A stretch of 64,000 nt of DNA from Glutamicibacter sp. B1 (GTDB taxonomy: Bacteria > Actinomycetota > Actinomycetes > Actinomycetales > Micrococcaceae). Made by a program: the position numbers and the translations under genes. Positions 1 through 8,455 of the stretch are shown here, in pieces. The DNA lies in NCBI RefSeq assembly GCF_039602135.1, contig NZ_CP125942.1, positions 2,356,001 through 2,420,000 on the forward strand. The letters are read 5' to 3'. The notes below the pieces were generated by a model, which saw nothing but the letters and a program-made list of their open reading frames with translations, had not been told where the DNA came from and ran no database searches. Every line of letters begins with the position of its first letter. Positions within the stretch are counted from its first letter, which is position 1.

Positions 1-689
1 CCTCAACAATCCATTTCGACGCTTTGTTCTTCACCGCTGTGTTGATGGTCCACCCCGTGAACGGGTCAGTAACGGTGAGTGTGAACACGAATTCGCCTTT
101 GAGGGTATGCCCGCAGTGGGCTACGGTATCGACCATGATGATGTCAGGCTGCTGATCGATTGGCCTGATGCGAGTCATGATAGGAATGATGTCTCTGAAC
201 CGGTTCTTGGAGGACCGCGTCGAAGATTTCGCGTCAGGATGTAACCGCTCCTTGAAAGGGGCGAGGTACCGGTCAATAGTTGCCGGGCTCATGTGTAAAA
301 GTTCAGCACGTATATGTGGATCGTATCGGGCTCTGAGATTGCTAAAAGAGCCGTTGGCCGCATGGTTTTCTAGGTTGTCTAACGCGCTGCGCATGATGGC
401 CGCTAGGTACTTCCCACAAGGTTGACCAGTCATGAGATACACGTGCTGGAGGACTAGTCTTGCGTCGTAGCTGTATCTGTTGCCTCGTGGTTTACGTTTG
501 ATGCTGATGGCTGGTCCGCGTCGTTGCAAGGCGTGTTGAAACTGGCGGCGGGCGTTGGCGAGTGACCATCCGATTTCGGCGGTGATGCGGTCCAGGATGA
601 CGCCTTTTTCTTTTGGAGGCTTTGGCGTACAGCTGGGCTTCCTAGTTGGTGATGTCTCGTCGCGTTGCCAAGGTTAACTCGTGTCCCAT
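1..689 (-). pseudogene. Decayed DDE integrase-type transposase, cut by the window edge
   Basis: The reverse strand reads as an IS transposase with an integrase-like catalytic core. The stretch MVDTVAHCGHTLKGEF and then TLTVTDPFTGW, near positions 60-140, resembles the start of the DDE core of ISNCY/integrase-type transposases. Upstream lies a helix-rich N-terminal part. The gene is broken twice. An in-frame TAG follows RRDITN near the N terminus, and the A-rich run near 608-618 needs a one-base shift to join QLYAKASK to EKGVILDRI. The C-terminal part lies beyond base 1, so whether the rest of the element exists is unknown. No terminal inverted repeat was found at its upstream end. It is likely a dead insertion-sequence remnant marking the accessory region. 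Confidence 0.7.
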
Positions 690-833
690 CTGTTCAGCAT
701 GAGGTTTTCATCTTCATGGTGGGTAGTGTTTCGCGAGTATTTCTTATTGAGGCATGTGGGTTGTTTCGCGAGCACTTTAGATGATTCAACACGTACTCTA
801 GCCAGCACTTGTGAGCAGTTCTACTATGGAAAA

Positions 834-1505
834 ATGAGCTGTCGCACAGCCGCGAAGATCGGATTAATAGCCCAGATTGTATTCTGTCTGGGATGGTTGG
901 TTGCACCTATATGGCAGGGGCAAAAGTACAGTCCATTGGCCCACACGATTAGCGACATGTATGCGGTCACCGCACCCTAAGGCTGGGTTCTAGTCATCCT
1001 CATCACCTTATGCGGGCTAGCAACCGCCACGTTCATCTTCTTTGGACTATGGCCACATTTTCGTGGGCAAGGTTCCCTCGGGCTGTTCGGAATCCTTTTG
1101 CTTGGACTCTCAATTTTCAGTCTGGGAGATTCGTTGACACCCTTCGAACGGATGGCTTGTCGGCTCGCTGATTCAGAATGCACGCCAGATTCACAAACAG
1201 CAAATCTCGGGGGAACGCTCGATGCCGTACTGAGTTCGGTGGGCGTCGTGGCGTTCATGATTAGCTGTTTCATTCTCGCCGCGGCCATGACAAAGATTCC
1301 CCAGTGGAAACCTCTAGCATGGCCGGCACGGGTCACTGGAGTCGTGATCGCTCTGGCTATGTTCGCCATCGCGCCAACTCAAGAAATCGGGCTTGGCGGG
1401 CTCATGGAACGAATCGTGGCGCTGGTCGGAGCAGCTGCGTTGGCAGCGGTGGCGCTGAGAGTCATGCGGCTACCAGAACCCCAACCAGCTTCGAGTCTTG
1501 TCTAG
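834..1505 (+). pseudogene. DUF998-like membrane protein, broken by an in-frame TAA
   Basis: A single reading frame from the ATG at 834 to the stop at 1503-1505 encodes about 220 residues with five or six hydrophobic segments and the DUF998 pattern of an N-terminal helix followed by SPLAHTISDMYAVTAP. A TAA at 978-980 interrupts it exactly where the family usually has an aromatic residue (AP-Y/W-GW), so one base change from a Tyr codon explains it. Both halves stay in the same frame and no other lesion is visible, which suggests a young pseudogene, suppression or a sequencing error. A second DUF998-like gene lies at 7652-8251. The function of the family is unknown. Confidence 0.6.
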
Positions 1506-1634
1506 CACGAGCACGATTCTTCTATATTGCTGTGCTGCCCTTGCTGCGCTAGGACCGCATTCTCGTGCTGGGCCAATACCTCAGATTCACCGCTTTCCAT
1601 TGACGAAAAGTCCCCCTGTAGCTACTTTTCAGTC

Positions 1635-1994
1635 ATGGAGAACATTGAGATGTTTTATCAACCCGTGCCCGAATTGAACACAGCTCTTGATTACTATTGC
1701 AATGTGCTCGGCTGGGACGAGCATTGGCGGGAAGGAGATACCACGGCAGCTGTCAGTCCCGTCAACGGCAATGTCACCCTCATGTTGGACGTTTCATCCT
1801 CAGATAGTGACGCACCAGGGCCAATACTCACCGTGGACGATGTTCAATCCTGGGTTGAAAAACGTCGGCCGCAATTAGTGGGTCTTGAAGAGCCCGCGCA
1901 GATTCCAGGCGGTTGGTGGGCCAGCTTCGCTGATCCCTTTGGCGGTCGCATCTATCTCATTGATCAGTCCACCGAGCAAGAACCTACTGAGTAA
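1635..1994 (+). CDS. VOC-family (glyoxalase/bleomycin-resistance fold) protein
   Basis: This 119-residue protein has the VOC beta-alpha-beta-beta-beta layout: an opening strand (MENIEMFYQPVPEL), a helix ending in YYCNVLGWDE, and a final strand FADPFGGRIYLI, the usual F-x-DPxG-N/R-x-I/L-x-L signature. Members bind a divalent metal or a hydrophobic ligand and include dioxygenases, lyases and drug-binding proteins; the substrate cannot be read from sequence. I chose the ATG at 1635 because the longer open frame upstream has no VOC similarity. It stands alone between a broken DUF998 gene and a convergent pseudouridine synthase gene. Confidence 0.75.
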   Translation: MENIEMFYQPVPELNTALDYYCNVLGWDEHWREGDTTAAVSPVNGNVTLMLDVSSSDSDAPGPILTVDDVQSWVEKRRPQLVGLEEPAQIPGGWWASFADPFGGRIYLIDQSTEQEPTE

Positions 1995-2024
1995 GAACGA
2001 CCTCAAAGACTCTTACCGCACTAC

Positions 2025-2993
2025 TCACAAACCGGCGTTGATCAGCTGGCTCCAACGCGGTGGCATCGGCGATTCAACCAGTACCGCTCGTCCATTCGGC
2101 TTCGGGATCAAAATCTTTGCTGCATGCAGGTAAAGTCCGTTGCCTCCGAGACCGGCAACGCGCTGATTGAAGTCCTTCCGACCATATCTGTCATCCCCCG
2201 CAATGGGGTGCCCCTCGTGTTGTAGATGCACGCGGATCTGATGTTTACGCCCGGTCAACAGCTGTACATCAAGTAGCGAAGCGCGATCGGCCACACGTTG
2301 CTTGACCGCTATGCGTGTTTCAGCCCGCTGTCCTTGGGGATCGACAACGACGGCATGCTCCATGCGTCGCAACGGAGCATGAATTTCCTGCTTTGTTTCA
2401 GGCCAATACCCGGCAACCAAAGCTAGGTAGTGGCGTTCAATTTCGTCTTCCCTGTCGCGCAACAAATCATGAAGAAATCGCAGCATGCTTGGAGTTTTCG
2501 CCAATACCAGCGCCCCTGAGGTGTCTCGATCTAGCCGGTGGCTCAGTTCCAGGTGCGGCACATCCGGCCTTAGTTGCCTAAAAGCTTCGATCACCCCGGC
2601 CGAAACATCGGTCCCCTGATGGACCGCGATACCAGCCGGTTTGTCGATCACCAACAAGTCTTCGTCCTCATGAATCACACGATTGTGTAAGAGTTTCAGC
2701 AGTGATCTCGGTACGGGAGCGGCTTCTTGCACTGGATGTGCTTGATCAATCAACGGCATCCGAATTTCGTCGCCAAGGACTAGCCGGTAGTTTTCTTGAA
2801 CTTTGCGCCCATTGACCCTCAAGCGGCCTTGGCGCATTAGCTTGAACAGCGCTCCCGCCGGCACTTGTTTGAACCTAGAGCGCAGGTACTTGTCCAGCCT
2901 CCGGCCAGACTGTTCGGCGTCAACGATTATCAACTGATAGTTCGGGTGCTCAGCTGCCGCAGACAAACACTCACTCCATCTGAACCCAGTCAT
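2025..2993 (-). CDS. RluA/RluC-family 23S rRNA pseudouridine synthase
   Basis: This 322-residue protein isomerises uridine to pseudouridine in RNA, probably 23S rRNA. An S4 RNA-binding domain occupies about residues 28-90 (RRLDKYLRSRF, with RLRVNGRKV following). The catalytic pseudouridine synthase domain follows, with HRLDRDTSG at residues 152-160; Asp155 is the expected nucleophile. The motif GRKHQIRVHL near residue 250 is also canonical. Length fits RluC-like enzymes. The exact target base cannot be assigned, since RluC and RluD homologues share these motifs. The start at 2993 gives an unusual N-terminal extension (MTGFRWSECL), so translation could begin slightly downstream. Confidence 0.9.
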   Translation of the reverse strand: MTGFRWSECLSAAAEHPNYQLIIVDAEQSGRRLDKYLRSRFKQVPAGALFKLMRQGRLRVNGRKVQENYRLVLGDEIRMPLIDQAHPVQEAAPVPRSLLKLLHNRVIHEDEDLLVIDKPAGIAVHQGTDVSAGVIEAFRQLRPDVPHLELSHRLDRDTSGALVLAKTPSMLRFLHDLLRDREDEIERHYLALVAGYWPETKQEIHAPLRRMEHAVVVDPQGQRAETRIAVKQRVADRASLLDVQLLTGRKHQIRVHLQHEGHPIAGDDRYGRKDFNQRVAGLGGNGLYLHAAKILIPKPNGRAVLVESPMPPRWSQLINAGL

Positions 2994-3128
2994 TCACGGA
3001 GCGCTGCATCCGTGAACCGGCGGTCAGTTGCGGGCCTCCGTCGAGCGAGGTGGGCAACTCCTCCGCTCAAATAAGCCAAATTTCATCGTAGCCTGAATTT
3101 CAGAAAACTCCGAAAGCCCACAGTATTT

Positions 3129-3533
3129 CTAAGGAACAGAATCGCCCTCCGGTTTCATCCAGAACGGTGAGTAGTGGTAGCCGTCCGGGTCATCGAACTG
3201 GCGCTGGTACATGAATGGGTACTCATCGGTGTCTCCGATTCTCCCTCCGGCGGCACCGGCTCGTTCTACGAGTTCGTCGACTGCTTCCTGGCTGGGCAGG
3301 TCAAACGAGATTGTCACCTTCGATGGCGTATTCGGCCCACCTACCAGCTCTGAGGCACCACCGACGCTTTCATACATCTTCCGGCTTCCCAACATGACAA
3401 ACTGATCTTCAGCTATAGCAAAACAGGCCACCGATTCATTAGAAATCTGGGAATTCAACACCCATCCCAAGGCTTCATAGAAAACCCTCGAACGCTCAAC
3501 GTCATCAACCGGATACGTGATGTATAGGCTCAT
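3129..3533 (-). CDS. VOC-family protein
   Basis: A 134-residue single VOC unit of the lactoylglutathione lyase-like type. It opens with the strand MSLYITYPVDDVERSRVFYE, has a central FVMLGSRKM strand, and closes with QFDDPDGYHYSPFWMKP. This resembles bacterial VOC proteins annotated as glyoxalase/bleomycin resistance proteins. His, Glu and Gln metal ligands are incomplete by eye, so enzymatic activity is uncertain. It is transcribed alone; its 5' end faces the next gene on the same strand about 95 bases upstream. The substrate is unknown. Confidence 0.75.
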   Translation of the reverse strand: MSLYITYPVDDVERSRVFYEALGWVLNSQISNESVACFAIAEDQFVMLGSRKMYESVGGASELVGGPNTPSKVTISFDLPSQEAVDELVERAGAAGGRIGDTDEYPFMYQRQFDDPDGYHYSPFWMKPEGDSVP

Positions 3534-3627
3534 GCATCAATCTTCTGAACGTGACTACGTACAGTCAATGCCCAGAGCGCTATGGCTCTTAAAAGATCCT
3601 TTGCCTACCTCAATCACATCATCCAGT

Positions 3628-4122
3628 TCAGTCGACCTCGATGGTGATCACATACCCGCTGAGGTCTGCTCTGATTTGCTCGCCCAAGACCGAACAGTCG
3701 GGCTCTGAATCTTCAGGAACCACACTGCGGTCCGGGAACGTTGAGACCGGAAGGAGGCGGCTTGTTCCCTTCACGTTCTCCCCTTCTGCCTGTCCTAGCT
3801 CAGTATTGCCAATGCTTACGACAACGCCATCGCCAAGAACCTGCGGGACAGGGTCGGGTGTTGTGCGTGGAGTGACGGTCCATTTCACGTCAGCAATGAC
3901 CGCGTGGAGCGCTACAACACGTCCGTTGATGATCACCGGGTCGTCATCATGGTGAGTTTCTACTCCCGTCAGGGCCTCGGGCAAGACATGAGTGAATTCG
4001 GCACGCATGTTCTGGGCATATTCAGAATCAACTTCCACGCACAACTGCACGTCTTGACCGATTAGAAGATCCCCGCCACAGCATTCCCACTCCCACTCTT
4101 CAGTGAAATAACGTTCAAGCAT
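3628..4122 (-). CDS. Hypothetical protein, DUF6578-like
   Basis: A 164-residue acidic soluble protein with no signal peptide or membrane segment. The N-terminal pattern EWEWECCGGDLLIGQDV resembles DUF6578 proteins of actinobacteria, which begin with a W-x-CCG-x-x-F/L-x-x-G motif; this is recollection of the family, not a search result. I prefer the ATG at 4122 over an earlier one because GAGAGGAA sits at ribosome-binding distance. The protein consists mainly of predicted strands and ends GYVITIEVD. Function is unknown and the neighbours give no hint. Confidence 0.6.
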   Translation of the reverse strand: MLERYFTEEWEWECCGGDLLIGQDVQLCVEVDSEYAQNMRAEFTHVLPEALTGVETHHDDDPVIINGRVVALHAVIADVKWTVTPRTTPDPVPQVLGDGVVVSIGNTELGQAEGENVKGTSRLLPVSTFPDRSVVPEDSEPDCSVLGEQIRADLSGYVITIEVD

Positions 4123-4257
4123 GCTCAGTTCCTCTCTGATGACATGTCGTCGAACCCGCAACTCATCAATCGTTTCTAGTCAGCATATGAAGGACTGGCG
4201 GACTTTTCCTGCACCTCGACTGTGTTGGGAAATGCACGTTCAGGGGGTTTGAAGTCT

Positions 4258-4677
4258 TTACTTGTCTTTGCGGTCGAATTCTTCTCGGGCATGAGAAATT
4301 GCCGGCTGATGTTCCACAGCCCATAAGGCTAGAGCCGTGGCGGGTTCAATGAGGGTTCTACCCATGGCGGTGAGCTCATATTCAACTCGCGGAGGAACTT
4401 CGGCGTAAACGGTGCGGGTTATCAAACCGTCGCGTTCTAAGCTGCGTAGTTTCAAGGTCAACATCCGTTGGGAAATGCCGGGAATTCGCCGTTGCAATTC
4501 GCTAAAACGTAGCTGGGTAGTGCGGAGCATACCGATGATGAGCAAGGACCATTTATCTCCCACTCGGTCCAGCAGGTCGCGGACCGCCTGGCCGATTCCG
4601 GTCTCTAAACAGGCTCCCTCGTTGCCTGTTAGAGGCTCAAATACGGTGGCATCCAGCGCAATAGATTCGATGCTCAT
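4258..4677 (-). CDS. HxlR-family transcriptional regulator
   Basis: A 139-residue winged-helix regulator. The HxlR signature is clear: VGDKWSLLIIGML, then LRFSELQRRIPGISQRMLTLKL-type recognition helix and a wing with GLITRTVYAEVPPRVEYEL. Such proteins are dimeric repressors or activators that often sense electrophiles or redox change. The ATG at 4677 is preceded by GGGGAGGAACC, a good ribosome-binding site; the upstream ATG lacks one. It is divergent from a DoxX gene and an SDR gene with a palindromic site between them, so those two are the likely targets. A Cys (ACLETG) lies near the N terminus, where several thiol-sensing HxlR proteins place theirs. Confidence 0.9.
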   Translation of the reverse strand: MSIESIALDATVFEPLTGNEGACLETGIGQAVRDLLDRVGDKWSLLIIGMLRTTQLRFSELQRRIPGISQRMLTLKLRSLERDGLITRTVYAEVPPRVEYELTAMGRTLIEPATALALWAVEHQPAISHAREEFDRKDK

Positions 4678-4751
4678 GGTTCCTCCCCTGTGCCACAGGC
4701 ACATTGATGTGCCTTTCGTAAGCCTTTCAATAATGACTCATGATGTTGTTA

Positions 4752-4766
4752 GTTACAAATAGTAAC
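4752..4766. promoter_or_regulatory. Probable HxlR operator
   Basis: GTTAC-AAATA-GTAAC is a perfect inverted repeat between the divergent HxlR and DoxX genes. The half-sites resemble the GTTAC/GTAAC boxes known for HxlR-type regulators. Its position 56 bases before the DoxX start fits control of the DoxX-SDR unit and autoregulation. Confidence 0.7.
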
Positions 4767-4821
4767 CATTGCGCAGAGCATCGCCAACTGTCGGTGCCGA
4801 CCTCACAGAAAGGGAAGCAAC

Positions 4822-5184
4822 ATGATCATCGCTTTGTGGATCATCAACATAATCCTGGCATTTGTCTTCCTCGCTGCAGGCGTCACGAAGCTCGCCCGCA
4901 CACCGCAGGCACTTGCGGACTCCGGCATGACCTGGGCTACAGATACCTCCACCGACGCGGTCAAGGCCATCGGAGCGGTCGAGGTCCTTGGCGCACTCGG
5001 ACTGTTCCTACCGCTGGCCACGGGCATCGCTCCCGTCCTGGCACCCATCGCAGCCATTGGTCTGGTCTTGGCGATGGTCGGTGCGATCATCGTGCACCTA
5101 AAGCGTGCGGAGAACTTTATGGTTCCGGTCGTATTGCTTGTCATTGCAGCCGTCTCAGCCATCCTCGGATTCATTAACCTCTAA
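4822..5184 (+). CDS. DoxX-family small membrane protein
   Basis: A 120-residue protein with four hydrophobic segments (about residues 2-20, 48-66, 70-90 and 98-118) and the DoxX-type start ALWIINIILAFVFLAAGVTKL followed by the polar loop LARTPQALADSGM. The family is associated with thiol/redox stress in actinobacteria, but its reaction is unsettled. GAAAGGGAAG lies at ribosome-binding distance. It is divergent from the HxlR gene and followed 48 bases later by an SDR gene, with a short hairpin ACCGATTTC/GAAATCGGT at 5186-5205 between them that could tune the ratio of the two products. Confidence 0.8.
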   Translation: MIIALWIINIILAFVFLAAGVTKLARTPQALADSGMTWATDTSTDAVKAIGAVEVLGALGLFLPLATGIAPVLAPIAAIGLVLAMVGAIIVHLKRAENFMVPVVLLVIAAVSAILGFINL

Positions 5185-5232
5185 GACCGATTTCCCGAAA
5201 TCGGTTTCACCACTAACTCAGGAGAATTTTTT

Positions 5233-5907
5233 ATGCCTACCATCGCCATCATCGGAGCAGGTCCCGGACTCGGCCTAGGATTGGCTCGCAAGTTCGGCCA
5301 GAACGGATTCAAAGCAGCACTGATTTCTCGCAATCGTGAGAAGCTGGACGCCCTAGTTGCTCAGCTCGCTGCAGAGAACATCGAGGCAACCGGAATCGTG
5401 GCCGACGCGGGCGACCCCGCTTCGATCACCGCAGCACTGGACGAGGCCCGCGAGCGCTTCGGTTCCATCGACGTCCTGGAATTCTCGCCCCATGCCGGCA
5501 ACGCTGAGTCCATGGTCAACCCGCTTGAGGTGACAGTCGAAAACTTGCGCCCTGCAGTCCAAGGTCTACTTTTCGGTGCGGTCGCCGCGGTGCAATCGAT
5601 CCTGCCAGCCATGCAAGAAAAAGGAACCGGCACCATCTTATTCACTGCGGGCACCGGCTCCATCGACCCAGTGCCGTTCTTTGGAACGCTGAACACCGCA
5701 CAGGCCGCAACCCGCAACTGGGCGCTAAACCTGAATAAGCAGCTGGCCGAAACCGACATCTACGTCGCGCACGTAGCTATCGGTGTTGGCATCGGCGAGA
5801 CGGCGCCCGCCCCGGGCTATCCATTCAAGACGCCAGCGCAACTAGCCGAACACTATTGGGACTTGCATGTATCACGCGAGGTTTCAGAATTGGTGATCAC
5901 GTACTGA
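5233..5907 (+). CDS. Atypical SDR-family Rossmann-fold protein
   Basis: A 224-residue member of the short-chain dehydrogenase superfamily. The cofactor loop GAGPGLG (residues 7-13) replaces the classical TGxxxGxG, and ISRN follows the second strand, suggesting NADP(H). The usual YxxxK catalytic pair is absent: the aligned region reads FFGTLNTAQAATR. It is therefore either a divergent enzyme or a non-catalytic nucleotide sensor. A paralogue with the same features is at 22746-23444. It lies downstream of DoxX behind an AGGAGAA ribosome-binding site, probably as an operon controlled by the divergent HxlR protein. Confidence 0.8.
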   Translation: MPTIAIIGAGPGLGLGLARKFGQNGFKAALISRNREKLDALVAQLAAENIEATGIVADAGDPASITAALDEARERFGSIDVLEFSPHAGNAESMVNPLEVTVENLRPAVQGLLFGAVAAVQSILPAMQEKGTGTILFTAGTGSIDPVPFFGTLNTAQAATRNWALNLNKQLAETDIYVAHVAIGVGIGETAPAPGYPFKTPAQLAEHYWDLHVSREVSELVITY

Positions 5908-5947
5908 CCCAGAACCACCGGGTTTCGCGGCGGTAGGAGCGATGGCC

Positions 5948-5982
5948 AGGGTGGCGCGCGGGCTCGTACCGCGCGCCACCCT
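5948..5982. terminator. Perfect 14-bp GC-rich hairpin after the DoxX-SDR unit
   Basis: The arms AGGGTGGCGCGCGG and CCGCGCGCCACCCT pair perfectly around a 7-base loop, 41 bases after the SDR stop. No T-tract follows, which is common for actinobacterial terminators. The remaining stretch to the next gene (5983-6260) shows no convincing coding frame. Confidence 0.75.
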
Positions 5983-6260
5983 AGCAGCCTCAGTTAGGGC
6001 CGGTCGGTCCCGTGCACAACATTTTTCCTTGGCTGAAAATACGGCATGAACACTTCTTCCACAACAGCCGAGATGCATGATAAACAGGGCCTAACTTGCT
6101 GGGCTGCACTTCCGTTCCGAAAGAAAATCGCTCAACCAACTATTGGTTTTCTTTCTATAAGCATTGATGCCTTCGCCTGCCTCAACGTGACAACCTAGAT
6201 CTCAAAAGCTTCATTCATGTTGCTTCAACTTACAGGCATGACAAAAGACAGGAACAATCA

Positions 6261-7040
6261 ATGAAACCTACCGCACTAGTTACCGGAGCTTCTTCTGGAA
6301 TCGGCTTTCGCATTGCACAACAGTTAGCTACCCGTGGATACGACATTATCGGAGTCGGAGCCAGCGATCGCATACTTGAGCTTCCACAGAAACTTCCAGG
6401 CACCACGGTGATACCACTACGTGCAGATCTGACCGACCGTGAACAAGTTGATGGTTTATGGCGCGAATTCGAACAGCTCGGCCGTCCACTGAATGTCGCG
6501 GCGCTCAATGCGGGCGCAAGCTTGGGCGGTGCATTTATTGACACAGATATCGAAGATGAGTTGCGACTACTCGCACTGAACGTCACCTCGCAGGTCATCC
6601 TGGCTAAGCACATCTCTCGCGCCATGGTGGCACAGCGTTCGGGCCGAATCCTCATTACCACTTCCCTCTCCGCGACCACACCTACGCCCTATGAATCCAT
6701 TTATGGTCCCACCCGGTCATTCATGTACAGCTTTGCTCAGGGCTTACGCGAGGAACTTCGCGAGCACGGAGTCAGCGTGACCGCGCTGTTGCCGGGGGCC
6801 ACGGCGACCGAATTTCACGACCGAGCTGGCATGCAGCAGACGAAGTTCGGAGATAACTCGTGGAAAAACGATCCCGAGCTCGTTGCGAAGCTGGGTGTTG
6901 AAGCCCTCTTTAGTGGTCGCGACCATGTGATTGGTGGCGACCGCGGCACACGTTGGGCTGCTTTGCGCAATAAATTCTCCTCGGAAGAATCCAAGGCCAA
7001 ACGCTTCGCGCAAGACTCAAAGCCCGATGAGCGGGACTAG
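6261..7040 (+). CDS. SDR-family oxidoreductase with Arg in place of catalytic Lys
   Basis: A 259-residue protein with the classical SDR cofactor loop TGASSGIG (residues 8-15), NAG (ALNAGAS) and a catalytic Ser region (TTSLSATTPTP). The active-site pentad reads YGPTR rather than YxxxK, so the Lys that lowers the Tyr pKa and holds the ribose is Arg. Residual activity or an altered role are both possible. The C-terminal extension, rich in Arg and Lys (RNKFSSEESKAKRF), resembles SDR subfamilies annotated as DltE-like short-chain dehydrogenases. It appears monocistronic and divergent to nothing nearby; the substrate is unknown. Confidence 0.85.
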   Translation: MKPTALVTGASSGIGFRIAQQLATRGYDIIGVGASDRILELPQKLPGTTVIPLRADLTDREQVDGLWREFEQLGRPLNVAALNAGASLGGAFIDTDIEDELRLLALNVTSQVILAKHISRAMVAQRSGRILITTSLSATTPTPYESIYGPTRSFMYSFAQGLREELREHGVSVTALLPGATATEFHDRAGMQQTKFGDNSWKNDPELVAKLGVEALFSGRDHVIGGDRGTRWAALRNKFSSEESKAKRFAQDSKPDERD

Positions 7041-7199
7041 TCGTGCACAGTGTTGGAGGTAATTGTCCGATTACGAAAATGGTCAGGCCACCTCCTAAGA
7101 CGAGGCAAACTCGCTCACACTTTGTTTGTGCTGATCCGATTTCTATGACCAGACGATTCAGGTATCCCATCGTCATTGTTTGGGTGCACCAGCGTCAAG

Positions 7200-7565
7200 C
7201 TACTGGCCGGTGGTCCCGAGTCGCTCCTGAAGTGTTTGCAGCGACTCGTGCACCTGGCGACGACTTTCGGAAAGTCGTTCAATTTTTTCGTCGATGACGT
7301 CCAACTGCGTTTTTAAGATCTCGGCCCGTTTCTCATCCGGCAGGGTATCCCAGTCACGCATGCGATTCTTCATTTCAGCAAGCGTAAATCCTGCATCTCG
7401 TCCAGCTTGTAGGAGTTCGAGGCGACGCAGTGCGCCTGTGGTGTAGTTACGGTAGCCGTTGGATGTTCGCTCTACCTGGCCAGGGCTAAACATGTCCTGT
7501 TGCTCGTAGTAGCGGATGGCCGATGGGGCAAGTCCGGTGAGGCGTGCGACTTCACTGATTTTCAT
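7200..7565 (-). CDS. MerR-family transcriptional regulator
   Basis: A 121-residue regulator with the MerR HTH at the N terminus (MKISEVARLTGLAPSAIRYY, then the wing NGYRNYTTGALRRL) and a long dimerisation coiled coil (about residues 70-115) but no effector domain and no cysteine cluster, so the inducer is not obvious. The ATG at 7565 is preceded by AAGAGGGGAG. It is divergent from a DUF998-like membrane protein and the shared region holds a palindrome in a MerR-type promoter, so the pair probably forms one regulatory unit. Confidence 0.9.
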   Translation of the reverse strand: MKISEVARLTGLAPSAIRYYEQQDMFSPGQVERTSNGYRNYTTGALRRLELLQAGRDAGFTLAEMKNRMRDWDTLPDEKRAEILKTQLDVIDEKIERLSESRRQVHESLQTLQERLGTTGQ

Positions 7566-7578
7566 TGAATCTCCCCTC

Positions 7579-7607
7579 TTGACCTTAAAGGTACTTGAAT
7601 CTTTAGA
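7579..7607 (+). promoter_or_regulatory. MerR-type promoter with embedded palindrome
   Basis: TTGACC (7579-7584) and TTTAGA (7602-7607) are separated by 17 bases, and the perfect palindrome ACCTT-A-AAGGT (7582-7592) overlaps the -35 box. A dyad overlapping the promoter of the gene divergent to merR is the usual MerR arrangement, although in many MerR promoters the spacer is 19 bases. Confidence 0.55.
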
Positions 7608-7651
7608 GTTTGAACCAGCCCCAGTCCTCAGCAACTGTCGGAAGGTTTCCC

Positions 7652-8251
7652 ATGGCCAGCACACTCTTCATAATCCCTGCAGTACTGTTCTTAATCCGAC
7701 TGCTTTTGCTTGTGACCTTGCATTTTCTTCCAGGCGGAGTTGACCCTGTACGCGAACCGGTCAGTGATTATGCCGTCGCCGAGGAGAAAAGAACTCGCCT
7801 ATTGGCTACAGCCGCATCTTGGTCAGCCGCTCTGGCATGGATCAGCTTGGGGCTTACGGTTCTACTAAACACGGTGAGCGGTGACGCGCGACGTGGCGTC
7901 GGCTTCTGGCTCCTGATCCTTGGCGTGTTATTGGCGGTCATGCCGTTAGTACCCACCGATAGGTCGGGCTCCCAGACCACCTTGCGTGGACGGGTACATC
8001 TGCTCTTCGCTGTCGCTTGGTTTACGCTCGCCTACGCAACTATTGGACCTTTGGGCCGACTCTTGAGCCCTTCCTCGCACGAACTAATGGGCACACTGGA
8101 CACGGTTGCGGCGATCGCCCTTGCGGCGTTGGTGATCTCATTGGTTGTGCGCCCTCTGCGTCGACGCACTTTCGGCATTGCCGAGCGCGCCTTTATCCTG
8201 GTGGTCACGGTGGCGCCGCTGATCGCGAGCGTCGACCTCGCTGTCCACTAA
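7652..8251 (+). CDS. DUF998-like integral membrane protein
   Basis: A 199-residue protein with about six transmembrane segments and the DUF998-type loop REPVSDYAVAEEKRTRLL after the first helix, followed by WSAALAWISLGL. The family has no established function. I chose the ATG at 7652 because GGAAGG precedes it; an upstream in-frame start lies inside the MerR promoter. It is divergent from the MerR gene and is the presumed target. A 12-bp hairpin follows it. A related gene at 834-1505 is broken. Confidence 0.7.
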   Translation: MASTLFIIPAVLFLIRLLLLVTLHFLPGGVDPVREPVSDYAVAEEKRTRLLATAASWSAALAWISLGLTVLLNTVSGDARRGVGFWLLILGVLLAVMPLVPTDRSGSQTTLRGRVHLLFAVAWFTLAYATIGPLGRLLSPSSHELMGTLDTVAAIALAALVISLVVRPLRRRTFGIAERAFILVVTVAPLIASVDLAVH

Positions 8252-8294
8252 ACCGTCTCGGTAAAACCGGTATTTCCTCCCGGTGACACTTAAA

Positions 8295-8330
8295 CAATGC
8301 CCTCGGTAATGAACAAACCCGAGGGCATTG
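8295..8330. terminator. Bidirectional hairpin terminator
   Basis: CAATGCCCTCGG and CCGAGGGCATTG form a perfect 12-bp stem with a 12-base loop between two convergent genes. Confidence 0.7.
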
Positions 8331-8455
8331 ACGTATTGAAGTTGAGGGATAGTTACAGGCTTCAGTCGAAGCAGGCGCTGACAATCAGAGAAGTCAGAAG
8401 GGCTTGTTAACTTTTTGAAGTCAGTTCGACTCAATCACCTAGATCAATATTTGCC

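Noticed and set aside
8255..8285. Possible further ychF-like repeat after the DUF998 gene
   Set aside because: Only a short TAAAACCGG-like match is shared with copy D; the reverse-strand translation does not resemble the YchF C terminus.
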